Source: JAGDZR01 sp049115695
GTDB lineage: Bacteria; Bacteroidota; Bacteroidia; Cytophagales; Cyclobacteriaceae
Assembly (NCBI GenBank): GCA_049115695.1
Contig: JAGDZR010000006.1
Coordinates: 372,001-436,000, forward strand
Length of the DNA: 64,000 bases
Reading direction: 5' to 3'
Shown here piece after piece: positions 34,333-43,853 of this stretch. Position numbers and translations under genes: made by a program. The number at the start of each line of letters is the position of its first letter. The stretch's first letter is position 1. The notes beneath the pieces are model-generated. The model saw only the letters and a program-made list of their open reading frames with translations, was not told the DNA's origin and made no database searches.

Positions 34333-34447
34333 AAAGAGAGAAAAAAATCAGACCGAACAGCGGATAAAAAATAGATTCACTAAATGTCGTTTATTCTAAA
34401 AATAGTCCGGCCTGATTATGCCCGTTATAGTAATCGGGTTAATGTTT

Positions 34448-36274
34448 TTAATCTTCCAATTTGTCCCACCAAGTCTTTTTCAAGATAACAGAACAAACGA
34501 TTGCAATTGCAATACTAACGATTAACGGAACAACTTCCATCAAAACGAGATAAATTGGAAAAACTACTAGTGCTGTTTGCCAGATTATACCTACTGTTAC
34601 GTTGAACATATCACGCTTGAAACTCTTGTTTGACTGAAAGTCAGGATTTTCGGCCACCACTTTATCGTGTATCGGCTTCCAGAATCCCCAAGGTCTCACT
34701 GTTTTATAAAATTTCTTCAGTACATTTTCTTCAACGGGTGGGGCCATGTAAGTTCCAATCACACACGCAACCACTGAAATTAAAAGCATAAGTGGGAATG
34801 TGTATAGATCGAGCACGCCCACAAATATGTACCTAAAGGTCAATGCAGGCACCAGTCCTCCTACCATCCCCCAGAAGAATCCATGGCCATTGAATCGCCA
34901 CCAGTACCATTTTAGCATATTGGCTGCTACATAGCTACCATATAATCCAGAAACTATCCATTGCAAAACACTGTTTACATCTTTGGCAAAGAACCCAAAG
35001 AATACACTGATGGCTACCATTGATAAACCGGCCACATAGTTGATGCCTTTAATTTTCTGGTTATCAGCCTTCGGGTTGATAAATTTCAGATAGATATCAT
35101 TCACAATATAAGCTTGTGCCGCATTGAGCGTTCCGGCAAATGTGGACATAAAAGCCGCAAGCAACCCTGCCAGCAACAACCCCATAAAACCAACAGGCAC
35201 AAATTGAGAAATGGCAGATGGCAGTATCTGTTCAAAATCAAGTCCTTTACCTGGCACCATGAGGTCCAGCTGGTCATAAAAAAGCAGACCTAATACCGCA
35301 AACCCAGCGATCATGAAATACCGGATAGGCATCAAAATCACCGACACTGATCCACTCATCAATGCAGCTTCTTTAACTGATCTGGTAGATAGAATTTTTT
35401 GCATGTCATAGTTAGGTGCAGGGCCAGCCAAGCTCACCAATACCCCTTTGAAGATCATCATCATCATCAGCACAGAGAACAGGGAAAATCCATCGCTTTC
35501 AATCTTTTGATTGACTTCAGTGATGATGCCTGTCCAATCCATATCCAGCTTCCAACCAAAGAATGGACTTAACCAGCCATCCGGTACCACGAGCGTATTT
35601 TCGGATAGCGCCATCATGGCAATGACACCAATCACAATACCTGATACTGCCATGATCACGAACTGTACTAGGTCAGCCCAAACAATACTCATCATACCAC
35701 CCAGGAGTGAATAGAATATGGCAAAAAGGGTAAAAAGTATGCCGTAAAAATGAGGAACAAACTCGGCAGGCACATTGAAAGGCACATATTGACTCGTATA
35801 CTCCCAGGGGATAAAGATTTCAACAAACTTTCCGAGCCCAATAAATCCGTAGGTCAGATACCCAAGCCCCATGATCAGTGCAAATACCACTACGATAACG
35901 TGTGAATAGCCTGCTCCCTTACCAAAACCAAATCGTGTACCAATCCATTCCGCACCAGTTGTCACGCCAGAACGTCGTAACCACATCGACAGGAAAACCA
36001 TTAGGAATATTTGATTGAATACCGGCCACAACCAAGGCAGCCAAATACTTTTAATCCCATATACAAACAGAATAGTCACCAACCAAACCGTTCCTGAAAT
36101 ATCAAACATTCCCGAGGCGTTGGACAGACCTAACATATACCACGGCATAGTGTTACCCCCAAGCAGGTAGGACTCTTTTGATTTTTGCGCTCGTTTTCTG
36201 AGCAGCAAGCCAATTACCACAATGGCAACCAGATAAAGGAGTATGATACCAATATCAATTCCTGTAAGCTTCAT
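34448..36274 (-). CDS. Sodium:solute symporter (SSS family)
   Basis: 608 residues with about 13-14 membrane helices. The family signature region occurs as LLAGLLAAFMSTFAGTLNAAQAYIVND, with the Na+-binding Ser/Thr cluster, and an early YLLGGNTMPWYMLGLSNASGMFDISG segment. SSS proteins import sugars, sialic acids or carboxylates with Na+. The gene precedes the sialidase gene, making sialic acid a plausible substrate by context. The large C-terminal region is longer than in minimal SSS proteins. Confidence 0.88.
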   Translation of the reverse strand: MKLTGIDIGIILLYLVAIVVIGLLLRKRAQKSKESYLLGGNTMPWYMLGLSNASGMFDISGTVWLVTILFVYGIKSIWLPWLWPVFNQIFLMVFLSMWLRRSGVTTGAEWIGTRFGFGKGAGYSHVIVVVFALIMGLGYLTYGFIGLGKFVEIFIPWEYTSQYVPFNVPAEFVPHFYGILFTLFAIFYSLLGGMMSIVWADLVQFVIMAVSGIVIGVIAMMALSENTLVVPDGWLSPFFGWKLDMDWTGIITEVNQKIESDGFSLFSVLMMMMIFKGVLVSLAGPAPNYDMQKILSTRSVKEAALMSGSVSVILMPIRYFMIAGFAVLGLLFYDQLDLMVPGKGLDFEQILPSAISQFVPVGFMGLLLAGLLAAFMSTFAGTLNAAQAYIVNDIYLKFINPKADNQKIKGINYVAGLSMVAISVFFGFFAKDVNSVLQWIVSGLYGSYVAANMLKWYWWRFNGHGFFWGMVGGLVPALTFRYIFVGVLDLYTFPLMLLISVVACVIGTYMAPPVEENVLKKFYKTVRPWGFWKPIHDKVVAENPDFQSNKSFKRDMFNVTVGIIWQTALVVFPIYLVLMEVVPLIVSIAIAIVCSVILKKTWWDKLED

Positions 36275-36588
36275 ATCTTCAATTTTACTTTACTATCAGC
36301 CACGGTACTTCCGAGTCTGAAACTTTCCGACCTTAAACAAAACCTATCCTGATCGTTTATCTGTAGGGTGATTATTCATTCAAACAAGGGTATTTGTTCT
36401 TAGCATTCGATTTATCAAAAAGTCCTTGTTCATTGGTAGAATTACAACGTCTTCGCTTCAGCAAGCGCAAGCATTGGATCAAATGCCATCAATCCAGTCC
36501 ATATTAAAGATCCTTTACTAACTTGTCTAGTCACAACTGGATCCCGATTCCCATGAAAATCATCCCGAATTATGATCTGCCTTCTATC

Positions 36589-37569
36589 ATGAAAGCTGTG
36601 CAATTGGTTGAATTTGACCAGCCTCTGCAACTAATCGAAACTGCGGTACCAACACCAGGCAAAGGAGAAGTACTTGTCAAAATGGACAGTGCGCCTGTGA
36701 ACCCATCTGATTGGTCCTATCTGAAGGGGATCTATTCCGCTCCCAAAAAACCTCCGGTTATTCCTGGTTTTGAAGGTAGTGGTACTGTAGTTGCCTCGGG
36801 ATCAGACTTCATGTCCAAGCGGTTGTTGGGTAAAAAAGTATCTTGCTTTGCGCCACCTGCAGGCAATGGAACCTGGGCTCAATTTATGGTGACAAGTAAT
36901 AAAACTGTCATTCCCTTGCGAAAGGAGGTTGACCTGGAGCAAGGATCAATGCTACTGATCAATCCCCTGTCTGTATTTGCGATGGTTGAAATCGCTAAAA
37001 AGAGGAAAATTAAAGGCATTGCCAACACTGCGGCGGCTAGTGCGCTCGGTCAAATGTTAGATAAGCTGTGCTCACAAAGCGGGATCACTTGTATCAACAT
37101 AGTTAGACGACAAGAGCAAGTAGATCAATTGAAAGCCAAAGGCATAATGCATGTGATCAACAGCACGGACGAAAATTACCAAGCGGAGCTCAAGGAAGCT
37201 TTTAAACAATACAACGTTATGCTCGCGTTTGACCCAATAGCAGGAGACTCACCATATTCATTACTAGAGGCACTGCCTAAAGGCGGAGAAGTTATGGTGT
37301 ATGGTTCTTTATCTCTCGAAAACGTTACTGCGCATCCTCGTCATTTAGTTTTTAGTGATAAAAAACTGAGTGGATTTTGGTTATCCGCCTGGATTCCTCA
37401 ACAAAACATTTTGAAATTATTGAGGCTATTTGACAAAGTTCAGAAGTTTCTGAATACTTCACATGTGCATATCCAACAACGCGTTTCATTAGAAAATGCT
37501 CAGGATGGAATCAACCAATACATTGAGAAAATGTCCGCGGGAAAGGTATTGATCAAGCCTTGGGAGTGA
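36589..37569 (+). CDS. MDR family zinc-independent alcohol dehydrogenase/quinone oxidoreductase
   Basis: 326 residues from ATG 36589, where homologous proteins usually begin (MKAVQL). An upstream ATG (36553) and TTG (36523) are possible longer starts. The GroES-like N-terminal half has GKGEVLVKMDSAPVNPSDW and PVIPGFEGSGTVV. The Rossmann half is altered: ANTAAASALGQML replaces the usual A-x-x-G-x-x-G, as in synaptic-vesicle VAT-1/quinone oxidoreductase relatives. No structural zinc Cys cluster is visible. The substrate is unknown, likely a quinone or enone. Confidence 0.8.
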   Translation: MKAVQLVEFDQPLQLIETAVPTPGKGEVLVKMDSAPVNPSDWSYLKGIYSAPKKPPVIPGFEGSGTVVASGSDFMSKRLLGKKVSCFAPPAGNGTWAQFMVTSNKTVIPLRKEVDLEQGSMLLINPLSVFAMVEIAKKRKIKGIANTAAASALGQMLDKLCSQSGITCINIVRRQEQVDQLKAKGIMHVINSTDENYQAELKEAFKQYNVMLAFDPIAGDSPYSLLEALPKGGEVMVYGSLSLENVTAHPRHLVFSDKKLSGFWLSAWIPQQNILKLLRLFDKVQKFLNTSHVHIQQRVSLENAQDGINQYIEKMSAGKVLIKPWE

Positions 37570-37614
37570 ATTTCCCCAACAATATTTTAACTTTTACAGG
37601 TTAATTCAAATACA

Positions 37615-38706
37615 ATGAAGTCACTGATCACAACCTTAAAAGCGAAATGGAGCGAGTATATCATTGAGCTCATTGTCATCATCGCAAGTATAATGATTGC
37701 GTTCTTTCTGGACAATTGGAATGAACGACGAATATTGAAAGCTCACAATAGAAACATTCTTCAAAACATTTATCAAACCGTAGAAAGCGAAGCTGGCGAT
37801 TTCAAGAGCTCAATGGAAGTACTACAAAATCAATTCCTCGCAATTGATAGAATACTTTTTGATTTGGATCAAGTTCCTAAATCTGAAATTCCGGAGTTGT
37901 TATTCTCAATTGGAGATAACATCATTCCAACATTGAACTTCACTTTTGCCTCATATGATTTAGCTAATAAGCTCAATGAAATTCAAAATTGTCCGGCTTG
38001 TACATATTTAACACAAGAGCTTATCAGTTACGGACGTGTAGTCAATTCCAATGTTGGAAATACAGAATGGATTATTCAATCAGAATTTTCAGATTTACTG
38101 AATCAACTACCCATTTCCCCTCCCAGATATGAGCGATTTGAGAAGGAAATTAGCGGAATCAAACCCGAAGCGCTCAATTCCGATGAATCAATTGATTTAG
38201 TCATTGCCTTGCTGAAGACAGAAAAGTATAAATCTGCTCTTGAAAAACATCGTAAAAGCAGGTATAGTCTATTAAGTCAGGCAGGAGCATTTCATTCTTA
38301 TGCGCATCATATGTTAAACAGAATTAAAACAGAATATCCTGATATCGAGGTGGGAGTGTACTCACCACCTGAATCCACTAATCAAAATCATGAATGGTGT
38401 CTGGTTGGCTCTGGTGTTGCATCTGATAAGGCGTGCTTTCTTGTTGGAGAAAATGGAATAAAAGGTGAGGTTCAATTGAATGATGGAAAAGTGATATTGT
38501 TGATGGATAAAAATTCAAATTATTCGGGTGGGGGCAAATTATTTCCTGCCGGGTTGATCATATTCAGTGAACCTGATAGCATTCCAGTTGAAGCAGGACT
38601 TTACACAGTAGAGATTGAATGGGAAGGTTTTATGATGCCCTATTACTTTACAAAGATTGAAGAGGACATGAAGGACCAAGTTGACGAGAAAGAAGAGAAA
38701 CAATAA
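37615..38706 (+). CDS. DUF6090-like single-pass membrane protein (copy 1)
   Basis: 363 residues. A basic N-terminus (KSLITTLKAKWSEY) is followed by a single membrane helix (IIELIVIIASIMIAFFLDNW) ending in the family hallmark DNWNERR. A long helical periplasmic region follows, and a C-terminal beta-rich domain of about 110 residues (from YSPPESTNQNHEW) contains two Cys that could form a disulfide. The second copy lacks this C-terminal domain. Family function is unknown. The paralogue follows 142 bases later. Confidence 0.75.
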   Translation: MKSLITTLKAKWSEYIIELIVIIASIMIAFFLDNWNERRILKAHNRNILQNIYQTVESEAGDFKSSMEVLQNQFLAIDRILFDLDQVPKSEIPELLFSIGDNIIPTLNFTFASYDLANKLNEIQNCPACTYLTQELISYGRVVNSNVGNTEWIIQSEFSDLLNQLPISPPRYERFEKEISGIKPEALNSDESIDLVIALLKTEKYKSALEKHRKSRYSLLSQAGAFHSYAHHMLNRIKTEYPDIEVGVYSPPESTNQNHEWCLVGSGVASDKACFLVGENGIKGEVQLNDGKVILLMDKNSNYSGGGKLFPAGLIIFSEPDSIPVEAGLYTVEIEWEGFMMPYYFTKIEEDMKDQVDEKEEKQ

Positions 38707-38749
38707 TGATGATATTTCATCTGAGATCTATTCATCCCAAGCTGCTTAA

Positions 38750-38836
38750 CAACTTAACGAACTATATGGACTAGGAGAGATTTTCCTTGTCATAATGGGA
38801 ATGCTGATCGCAATAGTATCCACGATCAAAATGTAA
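38750..38836 (+). pseudogene. Possible remnant of a third DUF6090-type transmembrane segment
   Basis: Between the two DUF6090 genes, a 28-codon frame reads GLGEIFLVIMGMLIAIVSTIKM before a stop. GEIFLV-I-G-LIA is the typical DUF6090 helix beginning. The hallmark NNWNE that should follow is missing and the upstream frame is stopped at once. It is best read as a decayed fragment; similarity over so few residues could also be chance. Confidence 0.25.
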
Positions 38837-38848
38837 AATGATTGAGAC

Positions 38849-39613
38849 ATGAAAAAATTTCTTACCACTCTTAAAGGAAAATGGCCTGAATATCTCCTTG
38901 AGATATTTGTCCTTATCGTCGGTATTTATGGGGCTTTTGCATTGGAGAGTTGGAATGAGGAAAGAAAAGACCTAAAGCTGGAGCAGAAATATCTACAGAG
39001 CTTGAAGATTGAATTGAACAGAGATCTAAAAAGATTAAACGAACTGAAGAAGGTGAGACAAACATCCAATGAATCTGCTTGGTTAATGCTCAATACAGAA
39101 CATATAACTCCCAGTTATGAGGAGGTGAGAAAGTTCAATGTTGCCTTGATGAAAGTTGGATTTTGGCATGAATTTGTCCCCAATGACAACACGTTCAAAG
39201 AACTCTCCAATTCAGGTAATCTGTCCCTCTTTCGCAATGATTCCGTAAAAATTGGGCTGCTAACAATGGAAGCTCTCAATGACGAAATCATATCATCCCG
39301 AAACCACATGAGACGAGAATTTGATCAGTATATATATGATGAACTGATTCATTTCAATGAATTTGCCTTGTTCGACTATGAACATATGGTTAAAGAGGGG
39401 AAAATGGACATAAAATACCTGGACACGCTTGACAGTGAAATCATTGTGAGTCTCGCTGCTGAATCAAATGAAATATTAAGAAACAAGATTATCAGAAATG
39501 GTTTCAAATTATCAATACTCAATGCTTCTTACCTACTGGAACTATATGAGCAAATGGTTAATCAAATCCAGCAAACGATCAATCATATCAACCAATCATT
39601 AGAAGAAAAATGA
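38849..39613 (+). CDS. DUF6090-like single-pass membrane protein (copy 2)
   Basis: 254 residues with the same N-terminal plan as the preceding copy. A basic leader (MKKFLTTLKGKWPEY) is followed by one helix (LLEIFVLIVGIYGAFALESW) and then NEERKD. The rest is helical and charged, ending in a possible coiled coil (LLELYEQMVNQIQQTINHIN). It is a tandem duplicate that has diverged widely outside the membrane segment. The ATG at 38849 is preceded by no clear Shine-Dalgarno. Role unknown. Confidence 0.75.
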   Translation: MKKFLTTLKGKWPEYLLEIFVLIVGIYGAFALESWNEERKDLKLEQKYLQSLKIELNRDLKRLNELKKVRQTSNESAWLMLNTEHITPSYEEVRKFNVALMKVGFWHEFVPNDNTFKELSNSGNLSLFRNDSVKIGLLTMEALNDEIISSRNHMRREFDQYIYDELIHFNEFALFDYEHMVKEGKMDIKYLDTLDSEIIVSLAAESNEILRNKIIRNGFKLSILNASYLLELYEQMVNQIQQTINHINQSLEEK

Positions 39614-39969
39614 AAAAGCTCATTTGAAACTCCTGCCTCTCAGACAAATCCATTCAATCAATTCTCACTAATCTTGTGAGCAATGGAGGTGAAAACAATT
39701 GAACTTTTTGGAAAATCCCTTTTTAGCTGGGTAACGATGGATGAGCTGGTATCAATGCCCACTCCCATGCCTGAATACATTTCTCAATGATTTGAAAATT
39801 TATGCTGAAACTGGTGAAGTCTCACCAGCAAAGCAGTCGACAAGCTTAATACAGACGCCCAATCGAAAAAAAGCCACCTGAGCGTTTCGCTCCATTTAGT
39901 TGATTCTGATTAAAAGGGATGACTAATTGCTGATTGCAGATTATCTTTTCATGAATCCCTATTAATTCT
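39614..39969. other. Gene-free interval with no convincing coding content
   Basis: 356 bases between copy 2 of DUF6090 and the propeller lipoprotein. A 35-codon frame at 39683-39790 (MEVKTIELFG...) opens and stops without a recognisable fold and may be a remnant. A TATCTTTT element near 39942 could be the promoter for the downstream lipoprotein. Nothing else stands out. Confidence 0.4.
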
Positions 39970-41049
39970 ATGACAGGACGTATCCTCAATTATTCCATAA
40001 CAATCCTATTATTAGGGAGCATCTCTTGCAATACACCGACTGAAAAAAACTCGGTAAGGGAAAATGAGATTCGCCTGGAAATTGAATCAAGTAAGCAAGT
40101 AGTCCTAAGCATGACACAAGGTTCCCAATCCGATGACAATGTCCATTGTAGCCTTCAAGACGCATCAGGAAACCTGTGGTTTGGTACTACTGGCGAGGGT
40201 ATGTATAAATTCGATGGTAATTCCTTTGAACAATTCACCAGTTCAGATGGTCTTCCCAGTAACGTTGTTTTCTGTCTTCTTGAAGATAACCGTGGAAAAA
40301 TATGGATTGGAACTGATAATGGTATTTCCATTTACGATGGCCAATCGTTTGTTGATGTACCAATCGCTGATCCTGTGAACAGTGTTCATGATAGGATGTA
40401 TGTATTCAGTATCATGCAGGACAAAAAGGGACGGATTTGGTTTGCAACAGTAGAGGGTGTTTATGTCTATGATGGTAAGTCTTTCACTTCCTTTAGAATT
40501 AGTGAAGATGGTCCAGGGTTTATGAGTCGTAAACATAATGTTGAATACATACTGGAGGGCGCTGCAGGTGACATTTGGTTTGGTGGAAGGGTTAACAAAG
40601 GAGTGTATCGATTTGATGGAGATACGATCATCAATTATCCACTTGAACCACTGGCCGAGCACGACTGGGCCAGGCCTGCTTTACTAGACAGCAAAGGAAA
40701 TATCTGGTTTAGCAATTGGGGAGGAGTGTACAGATTTGATGGACAATTATTCATGAGTTTCACTAAAAGAGATGGACTGATAAATGGAGGTATAACCAGC
40801 ATAATGGAAGACAACAATCAAAATATTTGGTTTGGAAGTGAACAAGCTGGCATTTGCCGTTTTGATAGGCAAACGTTTACCCATTTCTCAACCAAAAACG
40901 GATTGATGAATAGCTCTGTCTGGACGCTTCTTGAAGATAAAGATCAAAATATTTGGGTGGGGACAAGGAATTTGGGATTGTATCGTCTGAATGAAAAAAT
41001 GGTTATTGACTACTCTCAAAACAAGACCTCCTTTCAAAAGGGGTGGTGA
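39970..41049 (+). CDS. Two-component-type beta-propeller lipoprotein (Reg_prop repeats)
   Basis: 359 residues with an SPII signal (LLGSISC, Cys20). Seven or so Reg_prop repeats follow (pattern LWFGT..G...FDG..F.-F....GL, for example NLWFGTTGEGMYKFDG, KIWIGTDNGISIYDG, NIWFGSEQAGICRFDR), forming one seven-bladed propeller. In hybrid two-component systems this propeller is normally fused to a histidine kinase. Here it is a free lipoprotein, and the kinase is a separate gene starting 131 bases downstream. It is a likely ligand-sensing partner. The last codons run into a palindromic repeat (41026-41047), so the C-terminus may be altered. Confidence 0.8.
   Translation: MTGRILNYSITILLLGSISCNTPTEKNSVRENEIRLEIESSKQVVLSMTQGSQSDDNVHCSLQDASGNLWFGTTGEGMYKFDGNSFEQFTSSDGLPSNVVFCLLEDNRGKIWIGTDNGISIYDGQSFVDVPIADPVNSVHDRMYVFSIMQDKKGRIWFATVEGVYVYDGKSFTSFRISEDGPGFMSRKHNVEYILEGAAGDIWFGGRVNKGVYRFDGDTIINYPLEPLAEHDWARPALLDSKGNIWFSNWGGVYRFDGQLFMSFTKRDGLINGGITSIMEDNNQNIWFGSEQAGICRFDRQTFTHFSTKNGLMNSSVWTLLEDKDQNIWVGTRNLGLYRLNEKMVIDYSQNKTSFQKGW
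41026..41047. repeat. REP-like palindrome overlapping the 3' end of the propeller gene
   Basis: ACCTCCTTTCAAAAGGGGTGGT forms an imperfect hairpin of the CCTCC/GGGG type seen at 12618. It supplies the final codons and stop of the propeller gene, implying insertion at or near the original gene end. Confidence 0.4.
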
Positions 41050-41180
41050 TCGAGCAGGAGACAAATGTATGATCAAATTGTATTTGCAATCAACAGAATA
41101 TAATTTTCAATCTAATAGCTTTGAACAAACTCGCCTCATCAATTGTTTACTCATTGGAAATAGGATCGACTGATTAAACA

Positions 41181-43130
41181 ATGAATAATGTCATCCTTCT
41201 ATTTAAAGCTGAATTTTATTCAGTAAAATTGAAGTCAATCAACTATCGAATATTGAAGTTTCCCTTTTTCATCAGTTCATATTTCTTTCTCCTTTTCATT
41301 GTTCATTCATCACATGCTCAAAAAATAGAAGACGAAAACAGAACCGTCGAAGAGCTAAATGAGGCCTGCAAAGAGAACTGGTTTTCCGATACCAACCTTT
41401 CTGTTCACTTAGGTACACAATCATCGGAAAAGGCCTTGAAAGAAGGTAATGGAGAGGGGCTGGCTACCGCGTACAATAACCTGGGTGTGGCATTCTGGGT
41501 AAGAGGTGAACTCGACAGGGCCCTCAGGCTTTATTATCTTTCAATTAATGTGAGGGATTCTGTTGGTGGTGATTTAGGACTGGGAAACACCTATCACAAT
41601 ATTGCCAATGTCTTTAGAGCACAGGAGAACTTTGGTGAATCCAAAAATTGGTTCAATAAAGCGCTAAAAATAAGACATGTCATCAACGATTCTCTTGGAT
41701 TAAGTTACTCTTTGAACAATCTCGGATTAATAGCTCAAACGGAAAAAAAATATGATTCTGCTCACCACTATCTGAATCAGTCATTGTCGATTCGCCAGTC
41801 GTTAAAAAATGTAAGGGGTATTGCAACCTCTCATATGAGTCTTGGCAAATTGTACATTGAACTAAATGAATTAGAAAAGGCAGAGCAGTTGTTAGTAACA
41901 GCCCTTGAAGAATGGGAAAGCATCAAGCATTCTCAAGGTCAGGCGGATTCATATATTGAACTAGCGAGGTTAAGTAGTATTAAGAATAATCAAGTTCAGC
42001 TTCAAGACTATATAGAAAAGGGAATAGCTGTTGCCAAATCAATCCAAGCAAAACCTCAACTTTTATCACTTTACGAGTTAAGTGCAGATGCCTATTTGGA
42101 AGAGCTCGATACACTTTCCTCTTTTAAACAATTGCAGAAAGCTTATTTGTACAGAATCGACATTTACAATCAGCAAAGAGAGGGAATGATCCAGCAGTAT
42201 AACCTGGATCAAATAACGTATGATAACGAAATATTGCAAAAAGAAAATTTACTTCAAAAAGAACAAATTCTGCGCCAGGAAGGCACTGCCAGAGCAATTG
42301 GGATTATTGCATTCTTTCTTGTCCTATTGCTCATTCTGGCTTATTTCCTGCTCAGAATGAGAATAAGATCCAATAAAAAATTGACCTTGTCCAATCGAGA
42401 ACTGAACCAAACACTTGAAAATCTCAAGCAAACTCAATCCAAACTGGTACAGTCCGAAAAAATGGCTTCTCTGGGTACTCTCACAGCAGGTGTATCGCAC
42501 GAAATAAATAATCCATTGAATTTTGTACAGGGCGCCTATGACGGATTGTCTGAATATTTTGATAAAAATAAAAGTACCGAATTTGAGAACACAGAAGCGC
42601 TACTCGATATCATCAAAACTGGAATTGAAAGAATTTCTAAAATTGTAAAAGGCTTAAATCAGTTCAGCAGGACCAATGAAAACATGAATGAAGCGTGTGA
42701 CATACATTCTATATTGGATAACTGTCTCACTATCCTTCATGACAAACACAAAAACCGAGTGGACATTATCAAAGAATTTTCAACAGACGACTTATTGGTT
42801 ATGGGGAATGTCGGCAAGCTGCACCAAGTATTTCTTAATATCCTTTCTAACGCTATCCAAGCCATTCCCAATGATGGTAAAATAATCTTAAAGACAAGGA
42901 TTAAACAAAAATATGCACTCGTTGAAATTTTGGACAATGGTGTAGGCATCAGCCAGGATAACATCAAACAAATAACTGATCCATTTTACACAACCAAGCC
43001 TCCTGGAGAAGGAACAGGACTGGGCTTGTCCATATCGAACTCAATCATATTGGATCATGGAGGTGCACTTAAATTTGAATCTGAGGAAAAATTCGGGACC
43101 AAGGTCATAGTGGAACTTCCCCATAGTTAA
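41181..43130 (+). CDS. TPR-containing sensor histidine kinase
   Basis: 649 residues. A signal or N-terminal helix (FPFFISSYFFLLFIVHSSHAQ) is followed by five to six TPR motifs (about 70-330, for example AYNNLGVAFWVRGELDRALRLY). Then come a coiled segment, one membrane helix (IGIIAFFLVLLLILAYFLL), and a cytoplasmic kinase. The kinase H-box is MASLGTLTAGVSHEINNPLNF, with an N-box FLNILSNAIQAI and G-boxes DNGVGI and GEGTGLGLSIS. No response regulator is adjacent. It probably receives its signal through the TPRs, perhaps from the propeller lipoprotein just upstream. Confidence 0.9.
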   Translation: MNNVILLFKAEFYSVKLKSINYRILKFPFFISSYFFLLFIVHSSHAQKIEDENRTVEELNEACKENWFSDTNLSVHLGTQSSEKALKEGNGEGLATAYNNLGVAFWVRGELDRALRLYYLSINVRDSVGGDLGLGNTYHNIANVFRAQENFGESKNWFNKALKIRHVINDSLGLSYSLNNLGLIAQTEKKYDSAHHYLNQSLSIRQSLKNVRGIATSHMSLGKLYIELNELEKAEQLLVTALEEWESIKHSQGQADSYIELARLSSIKNNQVQLQDYIEKGIAVAKSIQAKPQLLSLYELSADAYLEELDTLSSFKQLQKAYLYRIDIYNQQREGMIQQYNLDQITYDNEILQKENLLQKEQILRQEGTARAIGIIAFFLVLLLILAYFLLRMRIRSNKKLTLSNRELNQTLENLKQTQSKLVQSEKMASLGTLTAGVSHEINNPLNFVQGAYDGLSEYFDKNKSTEFENTEALLDIIKTGIERISKIVKGLNQFSRTNENMNEACDIHSILDNCLTILHDKHKNRVDIIKEFSTDDLLVMGNVGKLHQVFLNILSNAIQAIPNDGKIILKTRIKQKYALVEILDNGVGISQDNIKQITDPFYTTKPPGEGTGLGLSISNSIILDHGGALKFESEEKFGTKVIVELPHS

Positions 43131-43290
43131 CTGTTTGAAGTGGGGGCTACAAAAGATTGAAGTCAGCCCTACCAACAAACGACACGGCAATGCGTCTCAT
43201 ATTCAACAAAAATCATTTATCTCGAATAGATTTGAACAAATCAGTTTATCAACTGGTTGAATCCGTAACAACAAGCAAAGTATTTTAACC

Positions 43291-43785
43291 ATGGCTACAA
43301 TGAATTCCAACACCCTTTACGATTTTGAGGCTATCACACTAAATGGCAAAACCAGCAGTTTAAAGGAATTTGAAGGAAAGACTATCGTGGTAGTCAACAC
43401 TGCCAGCAAGTGCGGATTCACACCGCAATATGAAGGACTGGAAAAGCTCTATGAGGATTACAAAGACAAGGGATTAGTGATTTTAGGTTTTCCATGTAAT
43501 CAGTTCGGTCAGCAGGAAAAGGGATCTTCAGAAGAAATCGAGGAATTCTGTCAAGTCAACTTTGGCGTTAGTTTCCCGATGTTTGAAAAGATAGACGTCA
43601 ATGGACAGAATGCCCATCCCCTATTCAAGTATCTCAAATCACAGCTCTCTGGTGGCCTGTTGGGTAGTAAAATCAAGTGGAACTTTACCAAGTTTCTCAT
43701 CGACAAGAACGGCAAACCTGTAAAGCGTTTCGCTCCTACTACTACACCGGAAAACATGGAAAAAGAGATCGTCAAGATTCTTTAA
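43291..43785 (+). CDS. Glutathione peroxidase family protein (Cys type)
   Basis: 164 residues with thioredoxin fold. The peroxidatic Cys41 lies in NTASKCGFTPQY, replacing selenocysteine. The Gln and Trp of the catalytic tetrad lie in GFPCNQFGQQE and KWNFTKFLID. The second Cys (in FPCNQ) is where thioredoxin-dependent enzymes place the resolving or structural Cys. It reduces peroxides, most likely using thioredoxin. Cytosolic, single gene; the ATG at 43291 could be replaced by the one at codon 4. Confidence 0.93.
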   Translation: MATMNSNTLYDFEAITLNGKTSSLKEFEGKTIVVVNTASKCGFTPQYEGLEKLYEDYKDKGLVILGFPCNQFGQQEKGSSEEIEEFCQVNFGVSFPMFEKIDVNGQNAHPLFKYLKSQLSGGLLGSKIKWNFTKFLIDKNGKPVKRFAPTTTPENMEKEIVKIL

Positions 43786-43853
43786 AAAACATACCTAAAC
43801 TCATCTTTTCCATCCCACTCAAGTTCAAAAACATTGAGTTATTTTGAGGTCCA

